A stretch of 64,000 nucleotides of DNA from Nostoc sp. 'Peltigera membranacea cyanobiont' N6 (lineage in GTDB: Bacteria > Cyanobacteriota > Cyanobacteriia > Cyanobacteriales > Nostocaceae): assembly GCF_002949735.1 (NCBI RefSeq), contig NZ_CP026681.1, positions 8,150,649-8,214,648 on the forward strand, given 5' to 3'. The notes under the pieces are model-generated. The model was not told the DNA's origin and made no database searches. It saw only the letters and a list, made by a program, of their open reading frames with translations. Every line of letters starts with the position of its first letter. Positions within the stretch are counted from its first letter, which is position 1. A program made the translations under genes and the position numbers. This document shows, one piece after another, positions 8,729 to 17,392 of the stretch.

Positions 8729-10480
8729 TTAGCCTTGAGCAGGCAGATTTTTAGGCATTGCAAGCAGAACTTGGATATATTTGCTTCTACAATCTTCAGA
8801 AAAATTCAGAGAAAGTTCTTTGTATTGAGCTTCATCAAACTGATTTGATTTTGAATATCTACTAAGTAGTCCCTGATAACCAACAAAAGCAAGTTCATTA
8901 ATTAAGATTTGACAAAACTCGCCCTCAAAGTATCCTCCATGTACGTTGATATACCGTGTAAATTTAAAAAAGTATGCACCACACAATTTAACATAGTCAA
9001 AAAAATTGAGAGCAGATTGTTTTTGAGAGAAACTAACAATTCCTCTCTTTGATATTTCTGTATCAGTGCAATCAGTATAATCAGTGCAATCAAAATATGT
9101 AAAAGAGTCTGCAATAGCGTTCTCATCAAGTTGATCGTTATTATTCAGGCAATGTAAACTCTTACGCTCGTTTGAGGATGCTCGGATTTCAAGACATTCA
9201 GAAGGAGGAGCAAGGTTAGTAAAATCGCCATTTTGACAATTGACTATACCATAATCATTTAGTTGCAATTTTTTCTGATTACGAGCAACAGTTATGTTAC
9301 CTAATTTATATCCTCTATCCCTAGTTTTAGCTGGAAAACTAAAATAATTAGCAAGGGGTGAAGCCAAACGTAATGCTAAATCAGCTTCGTTAGAAAATAT
9401 ATAGGCTTCTTCACAACGCTTCAATGAAGATTTCAGAAAATTAGCTCTAGAAGTTAAGATCGATTCCACAGGAATATCTGGTGCAACAAGCACCAATCTT
9501 CCTAGACTAAATACATCACCAATTTTAGAAGAAGCTTTCTCATTAAGTGCTTTAGGGTCAAATACATCAGAGAGAATGCGAATCGTCTGAGTTGCGACTT
9601 CACAACCTAAACTATGGGCAATAAATGATACTTTGATTCTGACGTTTTCCCAATTTTTATTAGGATATTTATCTAATATTTCCTTTTGTAAATCTTGGAA
9701 GAATCTTACTAAATCTAGCACACCATAATTACTAGCCCGAAAGCGATCGCGAGGGTAAGCTGTAAGACGAAGAATGATTAGTGCTAAAATCATACCGATC
9801 AAAAATCCGAAGATAACGATGAAAAATATTAACCACGGATGAGGATTTTTGATAAATAGACTGAAAATTGCACCAAACAACCAAGCAAAAAAAACCAAGA
9901 CTAATCCATTCGGGATGATGCGTAAAGAATCTGTTGCTTTTGCTATGTGTCTTATCCAAAGTCCAAGCCCAGATACAAGGAGAATAATTAACACAGATGT
10001 TAAAAGAAAATTCGATGCAGCATTTGTCCAGAGTGTTAAGATAATAGCTATTAAACCAAATATAAGGGAAGTAATTAATATTCCCACAATTAAACTTGGT
10101 AGTGATTCTAAGTAATTCCCAGTTTGAAATAAAGGAGTTTCAGCAGGCCAGCGATAGCCAATAAGTACACAATTGCGATTGTCAAGTGTAAGTCTTGAAT
10201 CTCCTGAATTGGCATATTTGTGGGCTTTCTCATAGCGGGTTATTGCGTCTTTTTCAGAATTAGCATAGCCATGTATATGAAAGACTAATTCCGGTCGATC
10301 GCTCTTAATGAGATACTCAGCAATTTCCTTGATTTTATCTACATTATCATTGTGCTGTTGAGGTTCAGGTGGATCTTCAACATTAATAGTTGCACTACTT
10401 CTTACATAATAGCCAGGTAATTTAGAAGAAATACCTTTTTGAAGACGCTCAATGGTATACGCTAATTCTGGATTTGACAT
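8729..10480 (-). CDS. Membrane-embedded alpha/beta hydrolase-like protein
   Basis: A 583-residue protein combining an alpha/beta-hydrolase-like frame with membrane helices. An HG oxyanion-type motif (FHIHGYANSEKDA) lies near residue 80, and the nucleophile elbow AHSLG, with the likely catalytic Ser, near residue 289. Between them are four or five hydrophobic helices (about residues 127-150, 155-176, 188-210 and 215-240). The substrate is unknown; ester, lipid or peptide hydrolysis are all possible. The C-terminal 200 residues show no recognised domain but include a D/T/C-rich stretch (FDCTDYTDCTDTE). No operon partner is evident. Confidence 0.65.
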   Translation of the reverse strand: MSNPELAYTIERLQKGISSKLPGYYVRSSATINVEDPPEPQQHNDNVDKIKEIAEYLIKSDRPELVFHIHGYANSEKDAITRYEKAHKYANSGDSRLTLDNRNCVLIGYRWPAETPLFQTGNYLESLPSLIVGILITSLIFGLIAIILTLWTNAASNFLLTSVLIILLVSGLGLWIRHIAKATDSLRIIPNGLVLVFFAWLFGAIFSLFIKNPHPWLIFFIVIFGFLIGMILALIILRLTAYPRDRFRASNYGVLDLVRFFQDLQKEILDKYPNKNWENVRIKVSFIAHSLGCEVATQTIRILSDVFDPKALNEKASSKIGDVFSLGRLVLVAPDIPVESILTSRANFLKSSLKRCEEAYIFSNEADLALRLASPLANYFSFPAKTRDRGYKLGNITVARNQKKLQLNDYGIVNCQNGDFTNLAPPSECLEIRASSNERKSLHCLNNNDQLDENAIADSFTYFDCTDYTDCTDTEISKRGIVSFSQKQSALNFFDYVKLCGAYFFKFTRYINVHGGYFEGEFCQILINELAFVGYQGLLSRYSKSNQFDEAQYKELSLNFSEDCRSKYIQVLLAMPKNLPAQG

Positions 10481-10967
10481 ATAATTAATATTATATATAT
10501 TTCAATATCTTTTTATGAAGATAAAAATACTTCATTAGCAATGATTAGCATAGCTAAAATTTGCTAACATATTACATTAAGTTGAATTAAGTAGGTCGGT
10601 GTGAATATTTATCATCAGGTTCAGGCAGGAAGCAGAAGGCAGGAGGCAGGAGGGAAGAGGGTTTTAGTTCACTTAACTTTTGTTAAGATAGTTTGGTTTT
10701 TTCTAGATGTTCTACTTAATTATAAAAATCAAATTTACAAAATTTAATTTATCTATATACAAAAAATGATTTTTTAAATCGTATTTTTCCCTAGAGTATT
10801 GCTGGATTGTTAAAATTATTTGCTGGAGCCAATAATTCGTACAATGCGGGTGTCAATAACTAGCAGTTACTGTTTGGACTGAAATCACTTCCTGTTGTGG
10901 CGGATATTCTGACAGATAATGTAACTCCCTTCCCTTGTAGGGAAGGGGCTGGGGGTTAGGTCTTAAT
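10481..10967. other. Intergenic, AT-rich with two repeat remnants
   Basis: No gene is visible. A purine-rich series built on GGCAGGA lies near 10621-10660. A hairpin (CCCTTCCC ... GGGAAGGG, about 10927-10947) followed by GGCTGGGGGTTAGGTC is another dispersed cyanobacterial repeat. It sits about 20 bp past the stop of the TPR gene and may serve as its terminator, though it lacks a U tract. Confidence 0.5.
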
Positions 10968-11492
10968 TTACGCAGAAACTAAACGGCGTAAAGATTCAGC
11001 ACGGCGTTTCGCAATAGGGTTATTTGGATCGAGCTTTAGTGCTTCTTCGTAGCTTTGTAACGCCTGAGTAGTTAATTTTTTCTTCTCATAAGCGTGTCCA
11101 ATATTATTCAACCCTGTTACGTAGTCTGGTTTCGATTTCAGGGCTTCTTTATACTGACGAATTGCGAGGTCATATTGCTCTTGGGTAAAATAAATATAAC
11201 CCAGCCCGTTATAAATAGGGGCAATATTTTCTTCTTCCTCTTCTTCGGCAGCTTTCAGAGCTTTTTGAAACAGTGCGATCGCTTGGGAATACAATTTTTT
11301 TTCTGAATAAATACTGGCTAACTCATAATATTCTTGAGTCGTACCCTTTTCTTTCTCTAACTTCTTTCGCAATTTCGCAAAGGAGCCTTCAATTTTGCGA
11401 GTTTTGAAAATCTGGCGAAGAACACTCACGGCTGCAATTGTGAGTATAACCACCAAAATTGAGAGATAAACAACGGCTAGACTGTTATCCAT
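10968..11492 (-). CDS. ycf37: TPR protein, Ycf37-like photosystem I assembly factor
   Basis: The 174-residue protein has one N-terminal membrane helix (LAVVYLSILVVILTIAAVSVL), a basic linker and three tetratricopeptide repeats (about residues 50-165, for example APIYNGLGYIYFTQEQYDLA and VTGLNNIGHAYEKKKLTTQA). This size and order match Ycf37 of cyanobacteria (Pyg7 in plants), a thylakoid protein that helps assemble or stabilise photosystem I. A run of glutamates (EEEEEEE) joins TPR 1 and 2. The assignment rests on architecture; a generic TPR membrane protein is the alternative. Confidence 0.65.
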   Translation of the reverse strand: MDNSLAVVYLSILVVILTIAAVSVLRQIFKTRKIEGSFAKLRKKLEKEKGTTQEYYELASIYSEKKLYSQAIALFQKALKAAEEEEEENIAPIYNGLGYIYFTQEQYDLAIRQYKEALKSKPDYVTGLNNIGHAYEKKKLTTQALQSYEEALKLDPNNPIAKRRAESLRRLVSA

Positions 11493-11585
11493 TTCTGCAA
11501 ATACAAATATTAAAAGTTGGTTCTGTAATCTATTATCAGCTTATTGGGCATGAGGAAGATAATTCTTCACTCCTAACTCTTGTAC

Positions 11586-11605
11586 AGACGCGATTAATCG
11601 CGTCT
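11586..11605. repeat. Dispersed palindrome AGACGCGATTAATCGCGTCT
   Basis: A perfect 20-nt palindrome at the 3' end of the solute-binding protein gene. The same sequence, often two bases longer each side, occurs at 16150-16169, 44085-44108 and 61994-62017. Variants occur at 31758-31780 and, inside a gene, at 52325-52346. Confidence 0.85.
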
Positions 11606-11606
11606 T

Positions 11607-12422
11607 TTACGGCAAACCCCAATATTCAGAGCGTTGCTGGAGCCAACCTTGTTCTAAATAACGAGCGATCGCTAGATTAACATTGCGTCTTAATTCATCG
11701 TACTGCAACCCTTTGGGCGTAACTACAGACAAGGGTTCAGTTGAGAGCTTAGTTGGCAGTAGCCGATATTGAGGATATTGTTGCACCCAACCGCTTAGAA
11801 CGGTAGCATCTGCGGCAAAGGCAAAGGCTGCATTACTTTCTATTTGCTCTCGCGCTTCGTCATAAGAATTTACTCCTACCAACTCGGCGTTTGGCAGATA
11901 AAACCGCACTTTAGCAATAGTGCTGGAGTTGTTGAGTACAGCAATTTTTTGTTTTGCCAAATCGCTCAACTGCTGCACAGAGGCATCTTTTGTAACTAAT
12001 ACAGTGCCATCCAAATAGTAGGGAACACTGAAACTAACTATCCGGCTGCGTGACTCGGTTGCTGTCACCCTAGCGATCGCAAAATCAACTTTCTTGTCTA
12101 AGACTACAGACAGGCGATCGCGATTCGCTACAGGTTTCAATTTGACAGCATCTGCTTTCCCAACCAAGTCAAGTGCTAATCGCTGTGCCAAGTCAATTTC
12201 AAAGCCTTGCAAATTGCCACTGGCATCTTTGAATCCCAAGGGACGCAAGTTATCTTTGATAGCTACAGTGAGATAGCCGCGCTGCTGAATTTCTGACATT
12301 TCGGCGGCAGATGCAGTGAATCCTATCCCCACTATGGAAAAGCAACATATCCAAAAAATAGTGGCGGATAACACCAGATGTAACCGAGTAATTACTTGCC
12401 ATCTGTTACATCTGTTATGCAT
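11607..12422 (-). CDS. Family 3 extracellular solute-binding protein, amino-acid type
   Basis: This looks like a periplasmic binding protein that would deliver polar amino acids to an ABC importer. After a hydrophobic signal (LHLVLSATIFWICCFSIVGIGFTASAAE) the 271-residue protein has the family's IQQRGYLTVAIKDNLRPLGF start, then GFEIDLAQRLALDLVG, and the hinge-region pattern VDFAIARVTATESRSRIVSFSVPYY. It starts 12 bp after the rplT stop, so it is probably co-transcribed with rpmI-rplT, an unusual neighbour for a transport gene. No permease or ATPase gene lies nearby. The Cys residues in the signal do not form a standard lipobox. Confidence 0.85.
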   Translation of the reverse strand: MHNRCNRWQVITRLHLVLSATIFWICCFSIVGIGFTASAAEMSEIQQRGYLTVAIKDNLRPLGFKDASGNLQGFEIDLAQRLALDLVGKADAVKLKPVANRDRLSVVLDKKVDFAIARVTATESRSRIVSFSVPYYLDGTVLVTKDASVQQLSDLAKQKIAVLNNSSTIAKVRFYLPNAELVGVNSYDEAREQIESNAAFAFAADATVLSGWVQQYPQYRLLPTKLSTEPLSVVTPKGLQYDELRRNVNLAIARYLEQGWLQQRSEYWGLP

Positions 12423-12434
12423 CCGTGGCCACCT

Positions 12435-12791
12435 TTATCCTTTAGCTTGAACTGCTAGTTCAGCGACTTTGCCAAAGCTAGCTGGATCGAGGACTGCTAA
12501 TTGTGCCAACATCTTGCGATTTAGTTGGATATCAGCTTTTTTCAAGTTACCGATCAATTGGCTGTAGCTCAAGCCGTGTTGTCTTGAAGCAGCGTTAATG
12601 CGGGTGATCCAGAGACGACGAAAATCGCGCTTTTTCTTTTTGCGATCGCGGTAGGCACTCCGTAGCGCCTTCATTACTTGTTGGTTGGCAGTTCTAAACA
12701 GAGTTGAGTGAGAACCGCGAAAACCTTTAGCTAGTTTGAGAATTTTACTGCGGCGCTTCCGAGCTACATTACCGCGTTTTACCCGTGTCAT
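12435..12791 (-). CDS. rplT: 50S ribosomal protein L20
   Basis: The 118-residue protein begins MTRVKRGNVARKRRSKILKL and contains the highly basic central helix RDRKKKKRDFRRLWITRINAA typical of L20, which binds 23S rRNA and is needed for early 50S assembly. It follows rpmI by 19 bp in the usual rpmI-rplT order. infC, which often leads this operon in other bacteria, is absent upstream. Confidence 0.98.
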   Translation of the reverse strand: MTRVKRGNVARKRRSKILKLAKGFRGSHSTLFRTANQQVMKALRSAYRDRKKKKRDFRRLWITRINAASRQHGLSYSQLIGNLKKADIQLNRKMLAQLAVLDPASFGKVAELAVQAKG

Positions 12792-12810
12792 AACTTATTT
12801 CCTGAAGGAC

Positions 12811-13008
12811 TTACAAATATGGGAGCATCAAGCGCACGTTGAGTTCATCGCGTTCATGTACAAGGGCGGTTTTGGACATGCTACGCTTTTTGTCGGAAGA
12901 TTTGTGTTCTAAAAGGTGGCTTTTGCCAGCTTTCCGACGGACGATTTTACCGGTGCCTGTGGCACGGAATCGCTTCGCTGCGGCTTTACGAGTCTTGAGT
13001 TTAGGCAT
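12811..13008 (-). CDS. rpmI: 50S ribosomal protein L35
   Basis: The 65-residue protein begins MPKLKTRKAAAKRFRATGTG and has the KAGKSHLLEHKS motif of L35. It is first in the minus-strand unit rpmI-rplT-solute-binding protein, so the promoter should lie in 13009-13120, which is shared with the divergent grpB-like gene. Confidence 0.98.
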   Translation of the reverse strand: MPKLKTRKAAAKRFRATGTGKIVRRKAGKSHLLEHKSSDKKRSMSKTALVHERDELNVRLMLPYL

Positions 13009-13121
13009 GGTATAGCTTTAATTCGACACGATCCATTATTATACTAATAAAATTGCTGGAATGGAAATTAAGTAAACGATTTAACCAGCCACGCCTGCCT
13101 TAGACAAAATTAATTTCACAG

Positions 13122-13661
13122 ATGGATGAAGTAAATATAGTCGAATATGACCCACGGTGGCAGACTTTGTTTGCACAAGAAGCCGAGCGGCTTTGGCAGG
13201 CACTAGGCAATCACTTAGTTGTGGAAATTCAACATATTGGTAGTACAGCAGTACCATAAATGGCCGCAAAACCAATTATTGACATCATGCTAGGAGTACG
13301 TTCCTTAGTAGATGCGAAATCTGCTATTCCGGTTTTAGAATCTTTGGGATACGTTTATTGGTATGAAGATCCGCGTCCTGGACGGATGTTTTTTGTGAAA
13401 GGAATGCCACCATACGGAAAGCAACGTACTCATCATATTCACATAGTCGAGATTGACAGCGAATTTTGGGAACGCAAGCTATTTTGCGACTATCTGAGAA
13501 GGCATCCTGAAGAGGCGAAACGATATGAAGCTTTAAAACACGATTTAGCGGCAAGTTTTCGGAGCGATCGCGAGGCTTATACCAATGGTAAAAATGATTA
13601 TATCCAAGCTGTGATGGCAAAAGCACGGTGTGAGGAGATAGGGAAAAACCAAAGCCAGTAA
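13122..13661 (+). pseudogene. GrpB-family nucleotidyltransferase-like gene split by an in-frame stop
   Basis: Read as one frame, 13122-13661 gives a full-length GrpB/UPF0157-type protein: EVNIVEYDPRWQTLF, EIQHIGSTAVP, then MAAKPIIDIMLGV and a C-terminal HDLAASFRSDREAYTNGKNDY. The family belongs to the nucleotidyltransferase superfamily and its function is poorly known. Codon 46 (13257-13259) is TAA where homologues usually have Gly, and it is followed directly by ATG (13260). The frame is otherwise intact, with no frameshift. So this is either a young pseudogene, a gene made in two pieces by reinitiation at TAAATG, or a sequencing error. The second part alone is 133 codons. Confidence 0.75.
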
Positions 13662-13940
13662 TAATTTAACTTTTACCACTGGCGCTAATTTTAGGATCTA
13701 AAGCAATTTGCGAATGAATTCTTTAGTCTATTTTTGAATTGTACCATCGGGCATTATCGTTTCTTTGGAATTCATTCCAAGATGAGATAGCTACTAAGCT
13801 GTTGCGTATTTAATTTGTATATGCGATGCGCTCATTTTGCCCGCACTACAATAATTTTACGTTTTCGTACTATACAATTTAGATGCACATCAGCTTAGGA
13901 AGAGTATTTCATCAAATAATTACGAATTACGAATTACGAA
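13662..13940. other. Intergenic with AATTACG tandem repeat
   Basis: No gene is visible. Just past the end of the RNB gene lies ATTACGAATTACGAATTACG (about 13919-13942), a short tandem heptamer repeat that recurs at 19565-19582, 34804-34830 and 61953-61970. Confidence 0.6.
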
Positions 13941-16001
13941 TTAATTCGCGGCTGTTTGGGCTTCTTGATAAATTATTTCTTGAAACTGGATCATATCTTT
14001 TTGCGGATCGGCGTGGCTAACTTTCACTACTATCTGTTCGCCCAAGTTCACAGAACGCTTGAAAACCATTGGTAACTGCAAACCCAAATCTTCGATCAAA
14101 ATTAGGGCTAAGTTACTGTCTTCGCGCAGCCACATCAACACTGTTACCTCCCAAGTTTCCTCTGGATGGCGGCGTAAATACTCTAGAGCATAATATCTAT
14201 TAGTTTGCCGTTCTACCATCGTCACCTCTTGGGTGATGCTGGTGACAGTCATCATCACTTCTTTAAGTTGATCTGCGGAAAATGGCAGAACTTCACCGCG
14301 CAAATGGGCTTTAAGTTGGAAGTGGGTAAGCAAGTCACTGTAGCGGCGGATGGGAGAGGTTGCTTGGGTGTAAGTATCCAAACCCAAACCAGCATGACGC
14401 AAAGGCGTAATGCTCATTTCACTCTTGGGCATACAACGACGCATAGCGCAAGCGCGAACGAATCCGGCGGGAAGTAACAATAATTCTTCTTCTGAGGGTA
14501 ATTCCGGTTGGGGCTGACCGCGAAAGGGCAAAGGTATGTTATGAGCTTTACCATAACGAGCCGCAACTTCACCGGCGACAATCATCATTTCTGCGACTAC
14601 TTGCCGTGATGGGGAATCGTCCAAAATGTCAATGTGGATCTCTTCACCTTTGACTTTGATCGTTGCTTCGGGCATGGTGATACTAATTGCCCCTTGAGCG
14701 TAACGCCAAGCTTTGCGTTTTTGTGCCCAAGTTGCGATCGCAGCAATTTCTGGTTCTGCCTGTACCCGTAATTGCAGCATTTCATCTACATCTTCGTAGG
14801 TGAGGCGATAAGTCGGCTTAATAGAACTGGTATGAATGCTATAATCTTCGACTCCCCCAGTTGTATCTAAAATAATTCCAAAACTGAGGGCGCAACAAAC
14901 CCTTCCCTGGATTAGACTCATTGGCCCAGTTGCCAATACCTCTGGGAACATAGGAATCATCCCCGTAGGTAAATAAACTGTACTACCCCGCTTTCTGGCT
15001 TCTAAATCTAATTCACCTTCCGGCACTAACCATCTAGTGGGATCGGCGATATGCACCCACAGGCGCTCCCGTCCATCGGGCATGACTTCCCAACTTAGAC
15101 CATCATCGATCTCTGTGGTAGTTTCATCATCAATGGTGTAGACCTTGAGGTGAGTCAGATCGAGGCGGTTTGTATCTGAGTCAATCGGCGGGAAATCCAA
15201 ACGCTGTTGCGCCACTTCTAATACCTTATTAGGAAATTGAATCGGAATTGAAGAACGACGCAGGAACAAGTTTTCATAAGGACTCCAGCAACCCAAATCT
15301 ACTAATAGTTGAAAGGCCCCTTGAGGCGTTGTGGGCCGTCCCAGCATGGTCATAGTTTCTAATACTGGAGCGCTGGGCGGATAAGCGCGAGCTAAGGAGT
15401 CATAATTAACTCCCGTCCGCACTGTGTCAGCAAGCAACGCTGCGTATTTTTCGAGACCTTCTAGGCGTTGGCGATCGTGGCGCTGCCACTCTACTGCTTC
15501 ACCTTTGAGTGCCTGTTCTACACGAGTTAAAAATTCCTGCTGTCCTTTAGCTTTTAATGCCTCTACTTCCATCTGGTGTTTGCGTTCTGCCACCTGAGCA
15601 GCAGTTCGCGGCTCATAAGCGTCTCCTTTTTGCTTGAAATAGAGTTTGTCGTCTGATAACAAGCAATGGGCGGCGTAACAATGAGGTGCGGCTGATTCCG
15701 AAAACAGCAGATTCGCCATCAGTTGTGGGGTGACTGTTTCCCCATCCTCAACCAGTAATTCCCAAGCTATCTCTAAGCTAGATGGGTCTAGATAAGGGTT
15801 GACTTGCTGTAAAAAGCTGGCAATCTCTGAGGGCTTGTAGGTCTGTCCGGTAACTGTATAAGTTATTTGTCTCGGCGCGAGGCTGTGGGACTGATCACGG
15901 TCATCTACCACAAACCATCGGGTTTTACCGTCTGGGCGTTCTACGATCCCCAAACGGCGATCGCCTTGAACCCTAAATTCAACTAGCGTCCCCTTCTCCA
16001 C
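13941..16001 (-). CDS. RNB-domain exoribonuclease (RNase II/R type)
   Basis: This enzyme is expected to degrade RNA 3' to 5'. The 686-residue protein has an N-terminal small beta domain (MEKGTLVEFRVQGDRRLG), then the RNB catalytic core starting near residue 285 with YTIDDETTTEIDDGLSWEV, whose Asp residues bind Mg, followed by LWVHIADPTRWL and RRYSDLLTHFQLKAHL near residue 565. It is shorter at the C-terminus than E. coli RNase R. The start codon is GTG (16001), as the reverse strand reads GTGGAGAAGGGG. It is the third gene of rpmG-rpsR-RNB, separated from rpsR by 177 bp of inserted repeats. Confidence 0.92.
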   Translation of the reverse strand: MEKGTLVEFRVQGDRRLGIVERPDGKTRWFVVDDRDQSHSLAPRQITYTVTGQTYKPSEIASFLQQVNPYLDPSSLEIAWELLVEDGETVTPQLMANLLFSESAAPHCYAAHCLLSDDKLYFKQKGDAYEPRTAAQVAERKHQMEVEALKAKGQQEFLTRVEQALKGEAVEWQRHDRQRLEGLEKYAALLADTVRTGVNYDSLARAYPPSAPVLETMTMLGRPTTPQGAFQLLVDLGCWSPYENLFLRRSSIPIQFPNKVLEVAQQRLDFPPIDSDTNRLDLTHLKVYTIDDETTTEIDDGLSWEVMPDGRERLWVHIADPTRWLVPEGELDLEARKRGSTVYLPTGMIPMFPEVLATGPMSLIQGRVCCALSFGIILDTTGGVEDYSIHTSSIKPTYRLTYEDVDEMLQLRVQAEPEIAAIATWAQKRKAWRYAQGAISITMPEATIKVKGEEIHIDILDDSPSRQVVAEMMIVAGEVAARYGKAHNIPLPFRGQPQPELPSEEELLLLPAGFVRACAMRRCMPKSEMSITPLRHAGLGLDTYTQATSPIRRYSDLLTHFQLKAHLRGEVLPFSADQLKEVMMTVTSITQEVTMVERQTNRYYALEYLRRHPEETWEVTVLMWLREDSNLALILIEDLGLQLPMVFKRSVNLGEQIVVKVSHADPQKDMIQFQEIIYQEAQTAAN

Positions 16002-16044
16002 AACTCTCGCACTCTAATTTTGGTGAACAGTTTAAATAGTTTCA

Positions 16045-16174
16045 AGTTAGGAGTTAGGAGTTAGGAGTTTTGATTCTTAACTCCTGTACAGACGCGTAGA
16101 CGCTCGAAGAGCGGCTTCTCCTAAGAGTATAATCGCGTCTCTCCTGTACAGACGCGATTAATCGCGTCTCTCCT
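16045..16174. repeat. Nested repeats between rpsR and the RNB nuclease gene
   Basis: 16045-16068 is a GTTAGGA heptamer array. 16141-16174 is an intact palindrome unit (CTCCTGTACAGACGCG, AT, TAATCGCGTCTCTCCT). 16081-16146 is the same unit with about 33 bp (16097-16129, starting TAGACGCTCGAAGAGCGG) inserted at the palindrome centre. The two units are directly repeated. Several hairpins can form in the operon transcript between the two genes. Confidence 0.85.
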
Positions 16175-16178
16175 CTTT

Positions 16179-16394
16179 TTAGCCTTCCGCATTGATAAAT
16201 GGCAACAAAGCCACAATCCGCGAACGTTTAATTGCTAATGTCAACTCTCGCTGTTGCTGAGACGTTAGTCCAGTAATCCGACGTGGCAGTATTTTACCCC
16301 GCTCGGTGACAAACTTACGTAATAAATCAACATCTTTATAATCGATTGGATCTCCTGGCTTGATCGGAGAAAGACGACGACGGAAATAACTCAT
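16179..16394 (-). CDS. rpsR: 30S ribosomal protein S18
   Basis: The 71-residue protein has DPIDYKDVDLLRKFVTERGK and the basic ILPRRITGLTSQQQRELTLAI segment diagnostic of S18, which sits on the 30S platform with S6. It begins 2 bp after the rpmG stop, so the two are translationally close. The S6 gene is not here. Confidence 0.98.
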   Translation of the reverse strand: MSYFRRRLSPIKPGDPIDYKDVDLLRKFVTERGKILPRRITGLTSQQQRELTLAIKRSRIVALLPFINAEG

Positions 16395-16396
16395 CT

Positions 16397-16591
16397 CTAC
16401 TTAATTTCCTTGTGAACGGTATGTTTGTTGCAGTGGGTGCAGAACTTTTTCAGTTCTAGCCGGTTGGTGGTGTTGCGGCGATTCTTGGTGCTGGTATAAC
16501 GTGAAACACCAGCCGAACGCTTATCTGAATTTGTCCGACACTCGGTACACTCTAGTGTCACAATAATGCGGGCACCTTTACTCTTAGCCAT
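16397..16591 (-). CDS. rpmG: 50S ribosomal protein L33
   Basis: The 64-residue protein begins MAKSKGARIIVTLECTECRT. It carries two CxxC pairs, CTEC (about residues 15-18) and CTHC (about 52-55), so it is the zinc-binding form of L33. It leads the rpmG-rpsR-RNB unit. Confidence 0.97.
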   Translation of the reverse strand: MAKSKGARIIVTLECTECRTNSDKRSAGVSRYTSTKNRRNTTNRLELKKFCTHCNKHTVHKEIK

Positions 16592-16634
16592 AATCTTACA
16601 AACAGTGGAGCCTGAAGAGATTTAACACAAATGA

Positions 16635-17192
16635 CTATCTTCTCACATTCCGCCGCATATTTTCAACTAATCTTTTAACTTTTATATCAAGTGAGTAGCC
16701 ACGACGCGACGAAACCATGAAAGTTTTACAATAGCGATCGTGTAAAGCCTGCCGCATCTGGGTATCAGAGAGGGCAGTGCCACAATCAATTGCTAGGGGA
16801 AGTACTAGCAGTATAGCAGTGGGATTGGCTCTAATATTGCTTAGGGCAATTGACACTAAAAGCGCACCCAAGCCGATAATCGCTTCTCGCTTCACCAATG
16901 AAGGCAAATCTGGGATTCTGCCCACTACTTCCCCGTCTTCGACTGACAACACCTTTAAATCGAATGCCCAACGCCCTAAACTTTGCCCTTGATTGTTGTA
17001 TGGCACTAGCACCCGCAAAACCAGCCAAAATATCACAAAAACTAGGATTTCCAAAAATTGAATCCCGATATCGCCGCCTCCTAGTAGGGAACTGACTAAC
17101 CAGACACCAAGGAAATCAAGTCCTAATGCCATACCTCGTCGCCCAATTTCAGCCTTGGGATAGTGTTTTTGGGGAAGTCGTTCGATAGTCAT
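16635..17192 (-). CDS. RDD-family membrane protein
   Basis: A 185-residue integral membrane protein of the RDD type, whose functions (ion transport has been proposed for some) are mostly unknown. It has ALGLDFLGVWLV near residue 23, the conserved GQSLGRWAFDLKVLSV near residue 70, and two or three hydrophobic segments (about 45-62, 105-120 and 125-140). It lies 43 bp upstream of rpmG on the same strand and might share its transcript. Confidence 0.8.
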   Translation of the reverse strand: MTIERLPQKHYPKAEIGRRGMALGLDFLGVWLVSSLLGGGDIGIQFLEILVFVIFWLVLRVLVPYNNQGQSLGRWAFDLKVLSVEDGEVVGRIPDLPSLVKREAIIGLGALLVSIALSNIRANPTAILLVLPLAIDCGTALSDTQMRQALHDRYCKTFMVSSRRGYSLDIKVKRLVENMRRNVRR

Positions 17193-17392
17193 ACAAAATA
17201 GGTATTTTTATTTAGGGGTTGGGGAATAGCGATCGCTCCTGTTTTTTATATTAAGGTGATGACTTGGGTTTGGCGTTTAAACTCTGTTGTACATAAAAGT
17301 TCCATAATCAGCGCCCTGATGTTGCCCAACCCACAAAAGTCTGTTTTTGAGAAGTATTGTATTGTATGAGAAACTATTTGGAAGTTGTATCT

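Noticed and set aside
13081..13275. Minus-strand frame of 64 codons overlapping the grpB-like gene
   Set aside because: It is antisense to a recognisable GrpB frame and has no ribosome site.
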